DNA of 42,324 nt from Bacteroidota bacterium. Lineage in GTDB: Bacteria > Bacteroidota > Bacteroidia > Cytophagales > Cyclobacteriaceae. The stretch covers positions 1-42,324 of the forward strand of contig JAEWLI010000184.1 of the NCBI GenBank assembly GCA_023393375.1, written 5' to 3'. Shown in pieces: positions 26,185 to 35,334 of this stretch. The position numbers and the translations under genes were made by a program. The notes beneath the pieces are model-generated. The model was not told where the DNA came from and did not search any database. It saw only the letters and a list, made by a program, of their open reading frames with translations. Position 1 is the stretch's first letter. Each line of letters starts with the position of its first letter.

Positions 26185-29100
26185 ATGTTCTGTTGGATTA
26201 GGGGAAAATTCTTCGTCCTTTTAATTGGTATATTTTGCTGCCTTTCAGGTTATGCCCAAAGGCCTAATCTTCGTTTTAACCAGATAATAGAAGGATTATC
26301 TTTTAGCCATGTCAAAGCCATTTATCAAGATCATCAGGGATTTATGTGGTTTGGCACTGCCGATGGTCTGAACAAATATGATGGTTATACCATGACCATC
26401 TATAAAAATCATCCGGAAGACAGTTTATCTCTGGTTGGCAGTAATGTGAGCCATCTGTTTGAAGATGAAAATCATGTACTTTGGATCTCAACCAATAAAG
26501 GTGTGTCAAGGTATAACAGAGATCTGGATATTTTTATTAATCAGGAAGAGTTAAGAGGGTTAGAAACAACTACCTATGTAGATCGGGAATTAAATATTTG
26601 GGCAGTTAACCTTGATCAATTATATTTATTTAACAAACAAAATGAGAAATTCTATTTGTACGATACTTTCCCTGACGACATTACAGAATTTTATCAAGAT
26701 AAAAGGGGCACCTACTGGGTAGTTTCACTGTATGATATCTTTACCTATAATACTGAAAAACGTCAACTCATTCCACAACCCCATATTTCTGTAAAGTCTG
26801 TTATCCAAATTCATGAAGATAGCCGAAATCTATTATGGATGGCTACTATGGAGGAGGGGTTAATATTATATGATAGGGATAACCGCAAAGTTCTAAAATA
26901 CCAACATCAAAAAAATCAGCCAAATAGCTTGCCAAAAAATGCCATACATCGAATGTATGAAGATGAGAAAGGACGTTTGTGGATAGGCACAATGAACGGA
27001 GGTATTAGCATTTTTGATTATGACAACGGGATTTTCCACAATTATTCTAGCGATTCCGGAGACCCTTCTTCCCTAACGTTCAATTCAGTATATTCATTTT
27101 GGGAAGACAATCATCATAAAATGTGGTTAGGCACATACAATAGCGGCATTAATTATGTGGATGAAAAAAGATTTGACCATTATAAAGTAAATTTATTCAA
27201 TGATAATAGCCTTTCGAACAATAATATACTATTTTTTTGGGAAGATCATGATGCTAATATCTGGATTGGAACTGATGGAGGTGGATTGAATATTTTTGAC
27301 CGAAAAAACAACCACTTTAATCATGTCCGTTATGATCCCAATGATCCATATTCCATGGGTTCAGATATAGTAATCAGAATTGTGGAAGATAAACAAGGTA
27401 ATATTTGGTTAGGTCATTGGGAAGGCGGAATCAGTTTATATGACAAAGAAAAGCACAGGTTTATTAACTATAAATATAGCGATCATAATGATTCAGCGAT
27501 CTGGATGGATGACTGTATTATACACATGTACAATGATTCAAAGGATAACTTATGGGTAGCAACAGTAAAAGAGCTTACCCTTTTTGACAAAAAACAAAAA
27601 AAGTTTATCCCTTATCATATTCCAAATGGAGCGATGAAAAATTATGTGGGCAGTATGCTGGAAGATGATGACAGTAACCTTTGGGTGGGTACATGGGATG
27701 GACTTAACCTGATGAATCGCGAAACTGGTGAAATCATAAACTATTCACATAATTCCAGTGATCCTCAAAGCATCAGTAATAACCAGATATATATGATGAT
27801 GATGGATAGCAAAAACAGGATCTGGATAGGTACTGCTGATGGTTTAAACCTTTTTGACCCAAAAACCAGAAAGTTCAAATCTTTTCATGTGAAAGATGGC
27901 CTGCCAAGTGCCGCTATTTACAGTATGGTTGAAGATGAAAATGGATATTTATGGCTGGGTACAAGTCATGGACTGTCCAAATTTGATTATGAAAATGTCA
28001 CCTTCAGGAATTACGATACTTTTGATGGATTACAGGGTAATGAATTTAAAAACCACGCTTGCATAGGACTTTCAACCGGAGAACTCATCTTCGGAGGAGC
28101 AAAAGGATTTAACCTGTTTGATCCATCAGATATTATGTACAATCAATTTGTCCCTCCTGTAGTGATCACGGATTTTAAAATATTTAATCAGCCATTGCCT
28201 ATTGGCACTGCTGATTCACCACTGCAAAAACATATTTCCCAGACCAAAGAACTGAAAATTGATTATGAATACTCGGTACTTACTTTCGAATTCGCAGCTC
28301 TAAATTATCAATCACCTGCAAAAAACCAGTATGCATATTATATGGAGGGTTTTGATAAGGACTGGATATATTCAGGTGCTAAAAGAAATGCCACCTATAC
28401 CAATTTGAACCCAGGCACATATACATTCCGGGTAAAAGCCAGTAACAATGATGGAGTTTGGAATGAAACCGGTACGGCTTTGACCATCAAAATTTTGCCT
28501 GCCTATTATCAGACATTATGGTTTCGGTTGTTGGTAATTTTAACTACAACTATCATTATCTATTTCCTTATAAAAGGGATAATAAGCAAGCAACAACAAA
28601 GAAAACTTGAAATGCTTGTAAGAAACAGGACTGAAGAGCTTTCCATTCAGACTGAAAATTTGCAAAAAGCTAATTTTGAAATAAAGGAACAAGGAAAAAA
28701 AATTGAAATGCTCTTCAAGGATATGAAAGACAGCATCAAAGCGGCTAAAGTAATTCATCAATCAGTTTTACCCTCACGGTCATATATCCATAAATATTTC
28801 GAAGATGCTTTTATTTTGGATAAACCCAAAGATGTAGTAAGTGGTGATTTTTATTGGATTGATCAGGTAGATGATAAAATTATTGTAGCTGTAGTGGATT
28901 GCACTGGGCATGGTGTTAGTGGAGCTTTTATGTCAATCATCAGCAATCACTTGATCAACCAAAGTGTTGCCAACGTAGATTGTCTTAATGCTGCACAAAT
29001 TTTGGATCGCCTTAATTATAATCTAGTAAAAGAATTGAATCAATTGGAAAAAGAGGCTAGTCTCAGCAATGGCATGGATATAGCATTATGTATCATAGAC

Positions 29101-29478
29101 AGAACGAATATGAAGCTGAATTTTGCCGGTGCAAACAGCCCATTATACTATGTCAGAGAACAACAGGTTCATAAAATACCCGCAAATCCATTTCCTATTG
29201 GATTATATTATAAAAAGACGCTACAGCAATTCCATGACCATGAAATTGACATTCAAAAAGGAGACATGATTTATCTTTTTTCTGATGGGTATGCTGACCA
29301 GATTGGTGGACCCGGGGGGTATGATAAATTCATGTATCACAGATTTCGAAATATGCTTTTACAAATCAGTGATAAGGATGGTTCTTTACAGTTAAAAGAA
29401 CTGGATCAAACCCTGACCCATTGGCAAAGCCATCAGGAACAGCTTGATGATATTATGATTGTTGGATTTCGGGTGTAG
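26185..29478 (+). CDS. Propeller/Y_Y_Y membrane sensor with SpoIIE PP2C phosphatase output
   Basis: A 1097-residue one-protein sensor. A signal peptide (about 1-24) precedes many propeller blocks such as GFMWFGTADGLNKYDGYT and GRLWIGTMNGGISIFDYDN, roughly a dozen, enough for one or two beta-propellers. The Y_Y_Y domain (about 698-772), one membrane segment (about 775-797) and a coiled coil (about 800-850) follow. A SpoIIE/PP2C serine/threonine phosphatase domain (about 853-1095) has metal-binding motifs VVSGDFYWID, VVDCTGHGVSGAFMS, LFSDGYADQIGG and the final DDIMIVGF. All aspartates expected for activity are visible. It lies directly downstream of the starch locus, so it may sense sugars. Its target is unknown; SpoIIE enzymes usually dephosphorylate anti-anti-sigma factors, and none is encoded nearby. 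Confidence 0.9.
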   Translation: MFCWIRGKFFVLLIGIFCCLSGYAQRPNLRFNQIIEGLSFSHVKAIYQDHQGFMWFGTADGLNKYDGYTMTIYKNHPEDSLSLVGSNVSHLFEDENHVLWISTNKGVSRYNRDLDIFINQEELRGLETTTYVDRELNIWAVNLDQLYLFNKQNEKFYLYDTFPDDITEFYQDKRGTYWVVSLYDIFTYNTEKRQLIPQPHISVKSVIQIHEDSRNLLWMATMEEGLILYDRDNRKVLKYQHQKNQPNSLPKNAIHRMYEDEKGRLWIGTMNGGISIFDYDNGIFHNYSSDSGDPSSLTFNSVYSFWEDNHHKMWLGTYNSGINYVDEKRFDHYKVNLFNDNSLSNNNILFFWEDHDANIWIGTDGGGLNIFDRKNNHFNHVRYDPNDPYSMGSDIVIRIVEDKQGNIWLGHWEGGISLYDKEKHRFINYKYSDHNDSAIWMDDCIIHMYNDSKDNLWVATVKELTLFDKKQKKFIPYHIPNGAMKNYVGSMLEDDDSNLWVGTWDGLNLMNRETGEIINYSHNSSDPQSISNNQIYMMMMDSKNRIWIGTADGLNLFDPKTRKFKSFHVKDGLPSAAIYSMVEDENGYLWLGTSHGLSKFDYENVTFRNYDTFDGLQGNEFKNHACIGLSTGELIFGGAKGFNLFDPSDIMYNQFVPPVVITDFKIFNQPLPIGTADSPLQKHISQTKELKIDYEYSVLTFEFAALNYQSPAKNQYAYYMEGFDKDWIYSGAKRNATYTNLNPGTYTFRVKASNNDGVWNETGTALTIKILPAYYQTLWFRLLVILTTTIIIYFLIKGIISKQQQRKLEMLVRNRTEELSIQTENLQKANFEIKEQGKKIEMLFKDMKDSIKAAKVIHQSVLPSRSYIHKYFEDAFILDKPKDVVSGDFYWIDQVDDKIIVAVVDCTGHGVSGAFMSIISNHLINQSVANVDCLNAAQILDRLNYNLVKELNQLEKEASLSNGMDIALCIIDRTNMKLNFAGANSPLYYVREQQVHKIPANPFPIGLYYKKTLQQFHDHEIDIQKGDMIYLFSDGYADQIGGPGGYDKFMYHRFRNMLLQISDKDGSLQLKELDQTLTHWQSHQEQLDDIMIVGFRV

Positions 29479-29498
29479 GATAAGTTTTGAAAGCTTTA

Positions 29499-29528
29499 AC
29501 ATTGGAGGGTTTTACCCTTAACCAATGT
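29499..29528. terminator. Hairpin between convergent genes
   Basis: ACATTGG and CCAATGT bracket an inner AGGGT/ACCCT pair, giving an interrupted hairpin between the convergent sensor and small-protein genes. It lacks a T-run, so a weak or bidirectional terminator is only a guess. Confidence 0.4.
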
Positions 29529-29544
29529 CGCTTAATGAGGTACT

Positions 29545-29880
29545 TTAGTTTTTCAGGTAAATCACCTGATCTTCGAGGTTAAAAAGGAAATCAGAAGTAA
29601 ACATCAGTGATTTCGATTCTTCTGAACCGGATAAACCGGAAAAAATTAATTCACCATCTTCAGAATAAATGAGAATTTTTACTTCGTCTTTTTCATCGGT
29701 TTTCTGGTTTTTATCCAGATAGTTTTCGATAATACCAATTTCTTCTTTTTTCAGATCCTCCTGAATTAAAATTGTTCGTGATTCCTTATCACCAGATACG
29801 CCTGTAGCTGCTTTACTGTTTGATACAGATAATGCCATTCCGCTAATTGCCAACATTGTAAACAGTGTCAACTTTTTCAT
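29545..29880 (-). CDS. Small secreted protein of unknown function
   Basis: A 111-residue protein with a clear signal peptide (about 1-24, MLAISGMALSVSNSKA) and a mature part of about 85 residues rich in Glu, Asp and Lys. The end, about EVKILIYSEDGELIFSGLSG and LFNLEDQVIYLKN, looks like short beta strands, as in small surface beta proteins. I recognise no family. It converges with the phosphatase sensor. An inverted repeat ACCTGC/GCAGGT at 29915-29932 lies about 35 bp upstream of its ATG and could act in its leader or promoter. Confidence 0.6.
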   Translation of the reverse strand: MKKLTLFTMLAISGMALSVSNSKAATGVSGDKESRTILIQEDLKKEEIGIIENYLDKNQKTDEKDEVKILIYSEDGELIFSGLSGSEESKSLMFTSDFLFNLEDQVIYLKN

Positions 29881-30183
29881 TTTTTTAATTAATATAGTTT
29901 AGTGTACTTATTACACCTGCTTATACGCAGGTTTCATTGCATTGTTGCAATAATGCGCAAAATTATTAAAAATATTTTAATAAATAAGCTATAAATATAA
30001 AATATTGATAATATGGTATTATACGGAGAAAAGATCGATAGATTTATCGAGGATTCAGTTTAATATTTCGCAATTAGAGAATATGCCAAATATTATTCTG
30101 TATAATTTCAAAAATATACCAGGAAACAATTAATATAATTGGGGGAAAACTGTTGCTGACCCATTATTGTACAATGAGCCAGA
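29881..30183. other. A/T-rich intergenic region
   Basis: 303 bp between the small secreted protein gene and the end of lysA. Besides the inverted repeats near 29915-29952 I see no gene or clear terminator for lysA. Confidence 0.5.
29915..29932 (-). promoter_or_regulatory. Inverted repeat upstream of the small secreted protein
   Basis: ACCTGC, a 6-base spacer and GCAGGT form a perfect palindrome, followed after a few bases by ATTGCATTGTTGCAAT, a second inverted repeat. Together they stand out in a very A/T-rich region. An operator or leader hairpin is possible. Confidence 0.3.
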
Positions 30184-31509
30184 TTATAGTTTTTTCTTAA
30201 CTACTTTTGTTAGAAGATCATGATAGGATTCTCTCTCCCTGATCAGGAACAATTGATCTTTCTCAACCATCACTTCAGCTGGACGTGGTAAAGCATTGTA
30301 ATTACTCGACATCACCATACCGTAAGCACCCGCTGTATAAATTGCCAAGAGATCACCTCGTTTTAACGGTGGCAGGGCCCTGCCTTTGGCCAAATAATCG
30401 CTGGATTCACATATTGGTCCCACAACATCATAATTAACCAGATCAGGATCATTTTGATCAATGATCCGCTTATTCTCCGGATTGTTGATTTGAATACCAG
30501 ACGTCACCGGCCAAATAAAATGCCGTGCATCATACAAGGCAGGTCTGATCAAGTGATGCATACCTGTATCTACTATAGCAAATACTTTATCACCACCTTT
30601 TTTAAGGTATTGAACTTTTGTGACTAAAATGCCGGCATTTCCTGAAATGGTCCTGCCAGGTTCCATTATAATTTGTACCCCGCGGTCAGCATAAGGTTGA
30701 AGCAGTGGGACAATTTTTGAAGCCATCCCCTGATATGAAAAGGATTTACCTGTTTCATAATCTGCTGAATATCCACCGCCAATGTCAATTACTTTTATGG
30801 GAAATCCCTGCTGTTCCAGTTCGTCTACCAATGCCGATAATCTTTGAATGGCTATTTCATAGGGTTCCAGATCATAAATTGGTGACCCGATATGAATGTG
30901 AACCCCGTTCAATAAAACATGAGAGTCTTTTCCATAAGTATTGAAAAAAACTTTTGCACGATCTATATCTACACCAAACTTGCTACCTCTATAGCCAGTT
31001 TTAGTTTTATCATGTGTTTTTTGATCAACTACATCAGGTGTTACCCGCAAGGCTGCATTGATCTTTTTATTTTTCAGTTTGGCAATTCTGGCCAAATTCT
31101 CAAATTCTTCCTCACTCTCTACATTAAAAATGCCTATCCCTTGATCCAGAGCAAAACTAATCTCCTCATCCGATTTTCCAATACCTGCAAAAACAATCTT
31201 CGAAGGTGGTGTTCCGGCTTGAATGGCCAGGAATATTTCTCCACCACTTACTGTATCCATGCCCGAACCTTCATTCACCAATTCTTTTAGAAGTTGAATG
31301 TTATTACAGGTCTTGATTGAAAAACAAATCAATGGATCAATACTGGCAAAGGCTTCTCTAAATCTTTTATAATGATCTTTGAAGGTGCTGACAGAATAGA
31401 TGTAACATGGGGTCCCTACTTTTTTTGCTATTTCCTCAACGGGGATATCCTCACAATACAACTGATTATTTTGAGTATGAAAAAAATCCATAGTATTAAA
31501 ATTGGTCAA
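30184..31509 (-). CDS. lysA: Diaminopimelate decarboxylase
   Basis: A 441-residue fold-type III PLP enzyme that converts meso-diaminopimelate to L-lysine. The PLP-binding lysine is K66 in CFSIKTCNN. GMDTVSGGEI, the HIHIGS loop, IGGGYSADYE and EPGRTISGNAG (phosphate-binding segment) follow in order. The GPICESSDYLAK motif near the C-terminus supplies the active-site cysteine from the second subunit. The SIKT segment in place of the commoner AVKAN is a known variant among LysA-type proteins. An alternative start is the Met at residue 7. It follows gntP by 55 bp on the same strand. Specificity for diaminopimelate is by family; a related amino-acid decarboxylase is not excluded. Confidence 0.9.
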   Translation of the reverse strand: MTNFNTMDFFHTQNNQLYCEDIPVEEIAKKVGTPCYIYSVSTFKDHYKRFREAFASIDPLICFSIKTCNNIQLLKELVNEGSGMDTVSGGEIFLAIQAGTPPSKIVFAGIGKSDEEISFALDQGIGIFNVESEEEFENLARIAKLKNKKINAALRVTPDVVDQKTHDKTKTGYRGSKFGVDIDRAKVFFNTYGKDSHVLLNGVHIHIGSPIYDLEPYEIAIQRLSALVDELEQQGFPIKVIDIGGGYSADYETGKSFSYQGMASKIVPLLQPYADRGVQIIMEPGRTISGNAGILVTKVQYLKKGGDKVFAIVDTGMHHLIRPALYDARHFIWPVTSGIQINNPENKRIIDQNDPDLVNYDVVGPICESSDYLAKGRALPPLKRGDLLAIYTAGAYGMVMSSNYNALPRPAEVMVEKDQLFLIRERESYHDLLTKVVKKKL

Positions 31510-31564
31510 AATTCCGGCAAAGATATCCTGAATTAATTTATAATAAATGTATATAAAGGATTTT

Positions 31565-32911
31565 TTAAATGATTATCCAGAGTAAAATCGTCATCAGAAA
31601 ACCGCTTACTGAAATGATCGTTTCCATCATCGTCCATGATTTTAACGTTTGTTTTTCTGTCATTCCCAATAATTTGCTAACCAGCCAAAACCCACTGTCA
31701 TTTACATGAGATAGTATTGTGGACCCGGAAGCAATTGCCAGCGCAATTAAAGCTATTTTAGGTTCGGAATATGACATTCCCTGAATAACCGGTGCCATCA
31801 TGCCCGCTGATGTAACCATAGCCACGGTGGCTGACCCTTGCGTAATCCACACAATTGCAGCCAGCAAATATGCCATTGCCAAAGGCGCAATTTGATATGC
31901 AATCATGGTATTGGCCAAGGCTTCGCCTACCCCACTTTCAGTAAGCACTTCTTTAAAGACCCCTCCCGCACCGGTTACTAGGATTATTAGTCCTGCAGGA
32001 GCCAGTGATTTATCAGAAAATTCAAGTATTTGTTTGCCATTAAATCCTTTTCTATACCCTAAAAACCAACTGGCAGCAAGTACCGAAAGGGTTAAAGCAC
32101 TGAAGGGATGACCCACAAATGAAATCAAACTGATCCAAAAAGACTCCCGGTCTCCCACTAAGGCATTGGTAACTGTTGCAATTACAATTAAGATAAGTGG
32201 TAAGGCAATGACCAAAAGCACCCAGAAAAAATCCCCTTTACTCCCCTTTTCTGGTGAATATCCTTCTTTCACAAAGTCAGGTGGGGATATCATTAGCTTT
32301 TTCCCTATATATTTCCCAAAAACAGGCCCTGCCAGAATTGCAGTAGGAATGCCCACAATTAATCCCAACATAATCATCCAACCAATTGGAGCTCCTAATA
32401 TTTCAGAAACAGCTACAGGGCCGGGTGTAGGAGGAATAAATGCATGGGTAACCGCCAAACCTGCCAATAATGGGATGGCGTAATGAAGTGTGGATAACCC
32501 GGTACGGATAGATAATGCATAAGCCAATGGTACAAGAATTATGAAGCCAACATCAAAAAAAACAGGTATTGAAATTATAAATCCTGTGATCATTAATGCC
32601 CATGAAGACCTTTTTTCTCCAAAAGCACTTATCAGATTAGCAGCCAATGTTTCAGCACCTCCCGAAACCTCCAGCATTTTTCCCATAATCGACCCCAATC
32701 CAACAATAATGGCAATAAAACCAAGGATTCCCCCCATGCCCCTTTCAATTGTTTTTATTAATTCAAGGAAGGGCATTCCCGCAGCCAAACCGACAAATGC
32801 ACTTACTAATAATAAGGAAATAAAAGCATGAATTTTTAGCCGCATTACCATTAATAAAAGAAGAAGAATGGCTAATACAGTGATGATAAGTAAATATGTG
32901 GGGTCTTGCAT
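31565..32911 (-). CDS. gntP: GntP-family gluconate/sugar-acid permease
   Basis: A 448-residue very hydrophobic protein with about twelve membrane segments. The family's signatures are visible: GMGGILGFIAIIVGLGSIMGKMLEVSGGAETLA, THAFIPPTPGPVAVSEILGA, VTGAGGVFKEVLTESGVG and SHVNDSGFWLVSKLLGM. The family moves gluconate and related sugar acids with protons; the substrate cannot be read directly. It heads a two-gene unit with lysA on the minus strand. A TATATTTG -7-like element at 32967-32974 (minus strand) lies about 55 bp before the ATG. Pairing with lysA has no obvious metabolic logic. Confidence 0.9.
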   Translation of the reverse strand: MQDPTYLLIITVLAILLLLLMVMRLKIHAFISLLLVSAFVGLAAGMPFLELIKTIERGMGGILGFIAIIVGLGSIMGKMLEVSGGAETLAANLISAFGEKRSSWALMITGFIISIPVFFDVGFIILVPLAYALSIRTGLSTLHYAIPLLAGLAVTHAFIPPTPGPVAVSEILGAPIGWMIMLGLIVGIPTAILAGPVFGKYIGKKLMISPPDFVKEGYSPEKGSKGDFFWVLLVIALPLILIVIATVTNALVGDRESFWISLISFVGHPFSALTLSVLAASWFLGYRKGFNGKQILEFSDKSLAPAGLIILVTGAGGVFKEVLTESGVGEALANTMIAYQIAPLAMAYLLAAIVWITQGSATVAMVTSAGMMAPVIQGMSYSEPKIALIALAIASGSTILSHVNDSGFWLVSKLLGMTEKQTLKSWTMMETIISVSGFLMTILLWIII

Positions 32912-32966
32912 CCTTTAAATATGTTGTTTAAAAAATGAGCTATTCAGATATCCTAAGGAAATAATC

Positions 32967-32974
32967 CAAATATA
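32967..32974 (-). promoter_or_regulatory. Candidate -7 element of gntP
   Basis: The minus strand reads TATATTTG, an exact match to the TAnnTTTG element of the Bacteroidota primary sigma factor, 55 bp upstream of the gntP ATG. No TTTG -33 partner is at the expected spacing, so support is partial. Confidence 0.35.
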
Positions 32975-33114
32975 ATCAAAAATTTTTGAACAGCTGGTTG
33001 TAATGTGGTTACTGTAATACAATCAAAATCTATTCGATAAAATGATTAGTGCCTACTATTCATTAAAAGATATAATCTGTGAAAGTCAAATACAATCAGG
33101 TTTATACAAGGTTT

Positions 33115-33520
33115 TTATGTCATTGTTATTAAAATTAATACCAATGTCAATACTCCGACAATAGTTGTGAATATGCCCATCTTTTTTGATTTTGTCCAGC
33201 CTGACAAGGCAATAATTGTGGTTAATGAAACTACTCCTAAAAAGAAAGATAAAACCCCAATGAACCTGGGAAACATTATTTCATGTGCAAAATCGCTTTT
33301 GAATGGATATCCTTCAGTAGTCATCATTAATATTTTGGTCATTGTAAAAACGGATAACAAAAACAACCAGCTGCAATTGTTGTCACTTTTAGAATAATGT
33401 TTTAGTATCATTAACCAAAAGGTTAGCTATTACTGCAATTGTAAATCCACTTAACAAAGAACTAATAGTTATTAATTGACCAGCAAGTTTATTCCAATAT
33501 TCCAATGGTAGTTCTATCAT
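33115..33520 (-). pseudogene. Small four-segment membrane protein, broken by a one-base frameshift
   Basis: The right part (ATG at 33520 to stop at 33389, 43 residues) starts MIELPLEYWNKLAGQLITIS and includes a membrane segment. The left part (33411 to 33115, 98 residues) contains three more segments, ending GIFTTIVGVLTLVLILITMT. The frames overlap by 23 bp. Removing one base near 33389-33412, for example from the AAAA run, fuses them into a 405-nt, 134-residue protein with four membrane helices. The N-terminal piece is too short to appear in a usual gene list. I do not recognise the family; function is unknown. A real overlap of two genes is less likely because the shorter piece alone has only one helix. 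Confidence 0.65.
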
Positions 33521-33642
33521 TAAGTCAAATTTTAAGCTTTCTGTTATTTTTTATATGTGGCTAGTGTATTTGAAGCAATGTGTGTTTTTAGCTAGTTCTA
33601 TTTGTTTGAATTATCATTAAACTTCATTCGTACAAAAATCAA

Positions 33643-33683
33643 AAAACCATTGACCCTTGCGACTTTGCAGGATCAATGGTTTT
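33643..33683 (-). terminator. Terminator of the carboxylesterase gene
   Basis: AAAACCATTGA (33643-33653) pairs with TCAATGGTTTT (33673-33683). On the minus strand the stem ends in GGTTTTTTGATTTTTG, giving a T-tract as expected just after the esterase stop at 33701. Confidence 0.75.
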
Positions 33684-33700
33684 GATCAATAGAACAATAT

Positions 33701-35260
33701 TTATTCGACGGGTCTGATTAGGTTCATCAACTCCCTGTCATGGTTATTTACAATTCTGGGTTCACTGTCAAAATACATGGTAGCACCGTTTTCAGGAGTA
33801 TAACGTTCCCATGTTGGCAGTACACCCTCTACATTAGGATCGGCTGTTTTTATAAAATTAATCCATGCCGAACTCATTTTGTCGGCTACTTCCCAAGCTT
33901 CTTCAGTATTGCCAGTCCAATCTTCTCTCAGATCAACAGTGTTGAATGCCAAAGGAATGTCCAAACCATGAAAAGAACCTTTCGATGCATCATCAACTGA
34001 ACTTTTCCATGCTAAGAAATACACATATAATGGAGCATCTGTCTCTAAAGACCGTGCATCTGCTGTGCGTATGGTATATGGTCTGAAAACGTTATCTACA
34101 GAAAGTAGATCCTGAGGCGTATAATCTGGATAAGCTTTTGCATATAGTTCAACATACTGATCGGTTTTCTCACCATATTGCTTTTTTAAACGTTCTTTGG
34201 CTTGTTCCAATGTCAGGTCTTTTTCGCCATAAACCACAGGCATCATTTCATTCAGTGTGGAGCCCATCATAACAGGTATATCTTTTGAAATATCAGCGAA
34301 TCCTGGGCTGAAAGGCTGCTGAAGCAAAACATCGCCATCGGCAGAAGGTGCAAAGCCATACATAGCCCCACCTGGCCTTCTTGGTCCGGAAATTTTAGCT
34401 ATGGCATCATTTCCTGCTTTAACAAGAGCCGCATAAGCAACCGTATCCAATTTATCCACCTCATCTGGCGTTATACCTAAATTTTCGAGTACGGCCAAAC
34501 CCAACGCTTGAGATTTTTCTTTATTCATAGTATTGATCAAGGTGCCACTCATAATAATTGCTTTGTGGAACAAACCTTCTGCCGCCGGCATACACATGAG
34601 TGTGCCAACTTTTCCTCCACCACCTGATTCACCAACGATAGTTACATCGGCAGGGTCGCCTCCAAAATCTTCAATGTTTTTATTGATCCATTCAAGGGCT
34701 TTCACAATATCGAGCATACCCACATTAGATGATTTTGCATATTTATCGCTCACAGCCGACAAATCAAGAAAACCGAGGATGTTCAATCGGTGATTGACAG
34801 ATACAAAAACCACATCTCCTTTTTTGGCTAAAGCTTTACCATAAGTCATAGGGTCGTTGCTGGCACCAACATGAAAACCACCACCATGCAACCAAAGCAT
34901 TACCGAACGTTTTTTGCCATCATTTATTCCCTGTGTCCAAACGTTTAAACTGAAAAGTTCATTTTCGTTTTGTACAGAATCGGGATACCATGGCACTACT
35001 TGTCTGGCTACCGGCCCAAAATCATTACATTCTCGAACACCTTCCCAGGCATCTGGATCCTGTGGAGGCATAAATCTTTCGGCTTTGGCATAGGGTATTC
35101 CTTTGAAGATATGTATACTATCCTCTATACTGCCAGATACATCTCCAGAGGTGGTATTTACAATAGAATTGTCATTTTGTTCTGTATCAGGTGTACAGCC
35201 ACTAAAATAGAACCCGAATGCCATTATACAAATGGCATTAATGTACATTAGTTTTTTCAT
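33701..35260 (-). CDS. Type-B carboxylesterase lipoprotein
   Basis: A 519-residue alpha/beta-hydrolase of the carboxylesterase/para-nitrobenzyl esterase family. The lipobox FSGC (C22) predicts membrane anchoring. HGGGF (125-129) forms the oxyanion hole. Nucleophile S212 lies in VGESGGGGK, with probable E338 in GSTLNEMM and H431 in GSFHGLDIPLAFN completing the triad. The family hydrolyses carboxylic esters in general, so the substrate is open; in polysaccharide-degrading bacteria such enzymes may remove ester groups from glycans. The terminator at 33643-33683 is immediately downstream and an inverted repeat lies upstream (35303-35334). Confidence 0.88.
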   Translation of the reverse strand: MKKLMYINAICIMAFGFYFSGCTPDTEQNDNSIVNTTSGDVSGSIEDSIHIFKGIPYAKAERFMPPQDPDAWEGVRECNDFGPVARQVVPWYPDSVQNENELFSLNVWTQGINDGKKRSVMLWLHGGGFHVGASNDPMTYGKALAKKGDVVFVSVNHRLNILGFLDLSAVSDKYAKSSNVGMLDIVKALEWINKNIEDFGGDPADVTIVGESGGGGKVGTLMCMPAAEGLFHKAIIMSGTLINTMNKEKSQALGLAVLENLGITPDEVDKLDTVAYAALVKAGNDAIAKISGPRRPGGAMYGFAPSADGDVLLQQPFSPGFADISKDIPVMMGSTLNEMMPVVYGEKDLTLEQAKERLKKQYGEKTDQYVELYAKAYPDYTPQDLLSVDNVFRPYTIRTADARSLETDAPLYVYFLAWKSSVDDASKGSFHGLDIPLAFNTVDLREDWTGNTEEAWEVADKMSSAWINFIKTADPNVEGVLPTWERYTPENGATMYFDSEPRIVNNHDRELMNLIRPVE

Positions 35261-35302
35261 AGGTAAATAGTTTGGTATTATAAATATATGTTACAAACGC
35301 GA

Positions 35303-35334
35303 GCGACTATCCTATCGAATTGGATAGGTGTCGC
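35303..35334 (-). promoter_or_regulatory. Long inverted repeat upstream of the esterase
   Basis: GCGAC-TAT-CCTATC and GATAGG-T-GTCGC surround a GAATTG centre, giving an interrupted 32-bp inverted repeat that is much more G/C-rich than its surroundings. It lies about 43 bp before the esterase ATG. No T-run follows on either strand, so an operator or leader structure is likelier than a terminator. Confidence 0.4.

Noticed and set aside
30166..30175. ATTGTACAAT palindrome, also related to sites at 11111 and 11165
   Set aside because: Ten-base A/T-rich palindromes occur by chance in such DNA, and positions do not agree with any promoter layout.
32166..32831. Plus-strand open frames antisense to gntP
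   Set aside because: They are antisense shadows of a highly hydrophobic gene whose own protein shows all GntP motifs.
33167..33397. Plus-strand open frame opposite the small membrane protein
   Set aside because: The minus strand gives a clear multi-helix protein that extends into the upstream segment; the plus frame has no such features.
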